Position numbers and translations under genes: made by a program | The notes under the pieces: generated by a model | What the model was told of the DNA's origin: nothing | The model's database searches: none | Seen by the model: only the letters and a program-made list of their open reading frames with translations | From: Rhizobium leguminosarum | GTDB lineage: Bacteria > Pseudomonadota > Alphaproteobacteria > Rhizobiales > Rhizobiaceae | NCBI RefSeq assembly: GCF_001652265.1 | Contig: NZ_LWBS01000220.1 | Span: 124,001-188,000 of the forward strand | Length of the DNA stretch: 64,000 nucleotides | Direction: 5' to 3' | Shown here: in pieces, positions 62,099 through 64,000 of the stretch | Position numbering within the stretch: the first letter of the stretch is position 1 | Layout of the letters: every line of letters begins with the position of its first letter

Positions 62099-63160
62099 TC
62101 AGGCCGTGGCTTTCGCCTCTTCGCCCCTTTCAGTCAATGCCTTTCTGACGATCGGCGCGACTTTCGTGCCGTAAAGCTCGATGCCGCGCATGATCTCGGC
62201 ATGCGGCATTAGACCGATCGCCATCTGCAGCAGAAAGCGGTCGTTCTTGAAAAGCGCGTGATGGGCGATGATCTTTTCGGCGACCACGTCGGGATCGCCG
62301 ACGAAGAGCGCACCATTCGGCCCGCGCGACATGTCGAAATGCGCCCGGTTCGTCGGCCCCCAGCCGCGCTCGCGGCCGATGCGGTTCATCACCTCGGCCT
62401 GTGGACCGTAGAACTGGTTGGCGGCTGCCTCGGTCGTATCGGCGATGAAGCCGTGAACGTTGATGCTGGTCTTCAGCTTCGCCTGATCCTGCCCTGCCCG
62501 GCGCGCGGCCTCGCGGTAGAGATCAAAGAGCGGCGCGAAACGGCGCGGCTCGCCGCCGATGATCGCAAGCGCGACCGGCAGACCAAGCGCGCCGGCGCGC
62601 GCTACCGATTGCGGCGTGCCGCCGACGGCGACCCAGAGCGGCAGCGGATCCTGCAGCGGCCTGGGATAAACGCCGCGCCCGTTGATCGGCGCGCGAAGCT
62701 CGCCCCTCCACTCCACAACCTCGCCGTCGCGCAGCGCCAGCAGCAGATCGAGCTTCTCCTCGAAAAGCTGGTCGTAGTCTTCAAGATTATAGCCGAACAG
62801 CGGGAAGGACTCGATGAAGGAGCCACGCCCCGCCATGATTTCGGCCCGACCGCTGGAGATCAGATCGAGCGTCGAAAACTGCTGGAAGACGCGCACCGGA
62901 TCATCGGAGGAGAGCACGGTGACCGCACTGGTCAGCCGGATGTTCTTCGTCTTAACGGCCGCGGCCGCCAGCGCGACCACGGGAGCCGACGCCGCATAAT
63001 CCGGCCGATGATGTTCGCCGAGCCCGAAGACGTCGAGCCCCACCTGATCGGCAAGCTCGATTTCCTCGATAAGATGCTTCAGCCGCTCCGCCCCCTCCGC
63101 GCCCTTGCTGCGGGAAGGGTTGGGATTGACGTCGGCGAATGTGTAAAGCCCCAGTTCCAT
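62099..63160 (-). CDS. LLM-class flavin-dependent oxidoreductase
   Basis: A 353-residue bacterial luciferase-like TIM-barrel protein that uses reduced flavin. [20 protein letters not shown] near residues 41-60, [19 protein letters not shown] and [19 protein letters not shown] are standard motifs. The ATG at 63160 (AGGA nine bases upstream) was taken; the frame opens at 63262. The substrate is unknown. It is transcribed toward map, with repeat copy 8 in between. Confidence 0.9.
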   Translation of the reverse strand: MELGLYTFADVNPNPSRSKGAEGAERLKHLIEEIELADQVGLDVFGLGEHHRPDYAASAPVVALAAAAVKTKNIRLTSAVTVLSSDDPVRVFQQFSTLDLISSGRAEIMAGRGSFIESFPLFGYNLEDYDQLFEEKLDLLLALRDGEVVEWRGELRAPINGRGVYPRPLQDPLPLWVAVGGTPQSVARAGALGLPVALAIIGGEPRRFAPLFDLYREAARRAGQDQAKLKTSINVHGFIADTTEAAANQFYGPQAEVMNRIGRERGWGPTNRAHFDMSRGPNGALFVGDPDVVAEKIIAHHALFKNDRFLLQMAIGLMPHAEIMRGIELYGTKVAPIVRKALTERGEEAKATA

Positions 63161-63334
63161 CGTCTGCATCCTGTTGAATTGTCGGCTGAGATAAGGATGC
63201 CGGGGATAGAGCGCAAATACAAATTCTGGAACGGAATGTTCGAGAATTTCGATAGGCGGCATGATGTTTCAGGCAGGCTTCATCGGGTGGACATCAATGT
63301 GATGGCAAAGAGTTTTTGCGCCGTGGACACGGCG

Positions 63335-63514
63335 CTGCTGGATTCCTGTGACAGGCACAGGAATGAGGGGATTTCTTGGCAATCGTGGAGTTCAACAACA
63401 ACTGCTTCCCCAATCTAGCATCTGATAATAAGACTTTGAATGATAAGGGATATGAGTGGCAGGATGTGCACCTCTTGCTCCCTCATTCCTATGCCTGTCA
63501 CAGGAATCCAGCAG
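63335..63514. repeat. 180-bp MITE-like element with 35-bp terminal inverted repeats
   Basis: The left end (63335-63369, CTGCTGGATTCCTGTGACAG...) and right end (63480-63514) are inverted copies of each other with one mismatch in 35 bases. The 110 bases between them are AT-richer than their surroundings and have no real reading frame. No obvious target-site duplication is seen. A GTCGCGCG/CGCGCGAC hairpin overlaps its right edge (63514-63531). The wider 63161-63541 interval has no gene. Confidence 0.75.
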
Positions 63515-63541
63515 TCGCGCGTCCGCGCGACGAGAGACTCC

Positions 63542-63832
63542 TCACAAGCCCAACAGATGAAACGAAATATCCTCCCATTCGGGATTCTCCCGCTCGATCA
63601 GATTGAGCTTCCATTGCCGCGGCCATTTCTTGATCGTCTTCTCACGCGTGATCGCAGTGGTCAGCAGATCATGCTCCTCGAACCAGACCAATGTCTTGAC
63701 GCCGTATCTCGACGTAAAGCCCGGTGTCAGCTCATTCTGGTGTTCGTGCAGACGCCCGGCCAGGTCGCGCGTCACGCCGGTATAGAGCGTGCCGTTGCGT
63801 TTCGACGCGAGGATATAGACGTAGCCCTTCAT
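63542..63832 (-). CDS. GIY-YIG nuclease family protein
   Basis: A 96-residue single-domain protein. The GIY-YIG core is GYVYILASKRNGTLYTGVTRD, followed by the LAGRLHEHQN helix with the catalytic Arg, and the EKTIKKWPRQWKLNLIERENPEW region typical of the small YhbQ/COG2827 type. The catalytic Glu lies in ITREKTIKKW. The ATG at 63832 begins the domain; an open frame extends six codons further. Members are common single genes of uncertain role in DNA metabolism. It lies next to the MITE-like element. Confidence 0.88.
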   Translation of the reverse strand: MKGYVYILASKRNGTLYTGVTRDLAGRLHEHQNELTPGFTSRYGVKTLVWFEEHDLLTTAITREKTIKKWPRQWKLNLIERENPEWEDISFHLLGL

Positions 63833-64000
63833 GGCTGAAGATTGGCACACCTCATACCAAAACGCACCTGGAGAGACCGGTCGATCGCTGATTTCGGATC
63901 CGGATCAAGCACTTCGAAGCCACGGCGGAGTCATCTCCCGAATGACTTCACACAGCAGATGACGAAAAGGACCAGGGGCAGCCTCGCCCCCGCTCACATC

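Noticed and set aside
63376..63606. 76-codon forward frame in the 63.4 kb intergenic region
   Set aside because: It is the translated MITE-like element and antisense of the GIY-YIG gene.
1..64000. CRISPR array, prophage, rRNA, tRNA or insertion sequence
   Set aside because: No regular direct repeats with spacers, no phage structural or integrase genes, no transposase and no tRNA-like fold were seen. The only repeats are palindromic intergenic elements.
63851..64000. Possible gene start at the right edge
   Set aside because: The last 150 bases contain no frame with a ribosome binding site or recognisable motif.

Overview
The window looks like a chromosomal segment of a fast-growing root-nodule alphaproteobacterium of the Rhizobium leguminosarum/etli group. 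The base composition is GC-rich. The supporting genes are a divergent gstI/glnII pair, bacA, a NolR-like ArsR repressor, a fused trpE(G) behind a WWW leader peptide, a chromosomal choXWV choline transporter, and eight scattered copies of one palindromic intergenic repeat of the rhizobial RIME type. I see no prophage, plasmid backbone, insertion sequence, CRISPR array, rRNA or tRNA. Most genes are core metabolism, transport and regulation, and their functions can be named at family level.

Region by region. 1-5.2 kb: leuA (cut by the left edge) with a leucine-rich leader, a BenE-type benzoate transporter, a ClpP paralogue and a DUF2076 protein. 5.3-8 kb: queF overlapping a cation-diffusion-facilitator gene, a DUF2161 protein and a small conserved unknown. 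8-16 kb: trpE(G) with its attenuator, a TonB-dependent heme-type receptor with an iron-responsive-operator-like site, an extensin-like protein, and formate-tetrahydrofolate ligase. 16.3-17.6 kb: an orphan LuxR-type regulator followed by a one-domain PAS protein. 17.7-26 kb: a sugar ABC transporter operon with a family 2 glycoside hydrolase and a divergent LacI regulator. 26-29 kb: a DUF2333 protein, a coiled-coil unknown and thymidine kinase. 29.2-33.4 kb: choXWV, a HugZ-like protein and a NolR-like regulator. 33.7-41.3 kb: an omega-amino-acid transaminase, an HD-GYP protein, an orphan branched-chain amino-acid binding protein, adenine deaminase and a GH13 glucosidase. 41.6-47 kb: a complete oppABCDF operon. 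47-51.8 kb: a small secreted unknown, a KdgK-type kinase, gstI/glnII and a glycosyltransferase. 51.8-55.7 kb: a secreted esterase divergent from an OhrR-like regulator, then der and a TPR membrane protein. 55.9-64 kb: NnrU, a polysaccharide deacetylase, BacA, an MFS exporter divergent from a PadR regulator, methionine aminopeptidase, a flavin-dependent oxidoreductase and a GIY-YIG protein.

The most informative signals are regulatory. Two amino-acid biosynthesis genes, leuA and trpE(G), are each preceded by a short leader peptide carrying a run of the cognate amino acid. In both, the predicted -10 box ends exactly seven bases before the AUG, so both leader mRNAs look leaderless. The gstI-glnII interval holds two 17-bp NtrC-like sites and a GG-N10-GC sigma-54 promoter. 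Divergent regulator/target pairs with visible palindromes occur at the GH2 operon (LacI), the esterase (OhrR-like) and the MFS gene (PadR). Three further inverted-repeat structures probably belong to dispersed repeat families: 57.65 kb, 63.34 kb and the RIME-like set.

I did not find a clearly new multi-gene system. The best candidates for new biology are the leaderless leucine leader peptide, the two-cysteine OhrR-like regulator without an ohr gene, the ligand-pocket-degenerate LuxR/PAS pair, the unknown coiled-coil protein beside DUF2333, and the MITE-like 180-bp element.
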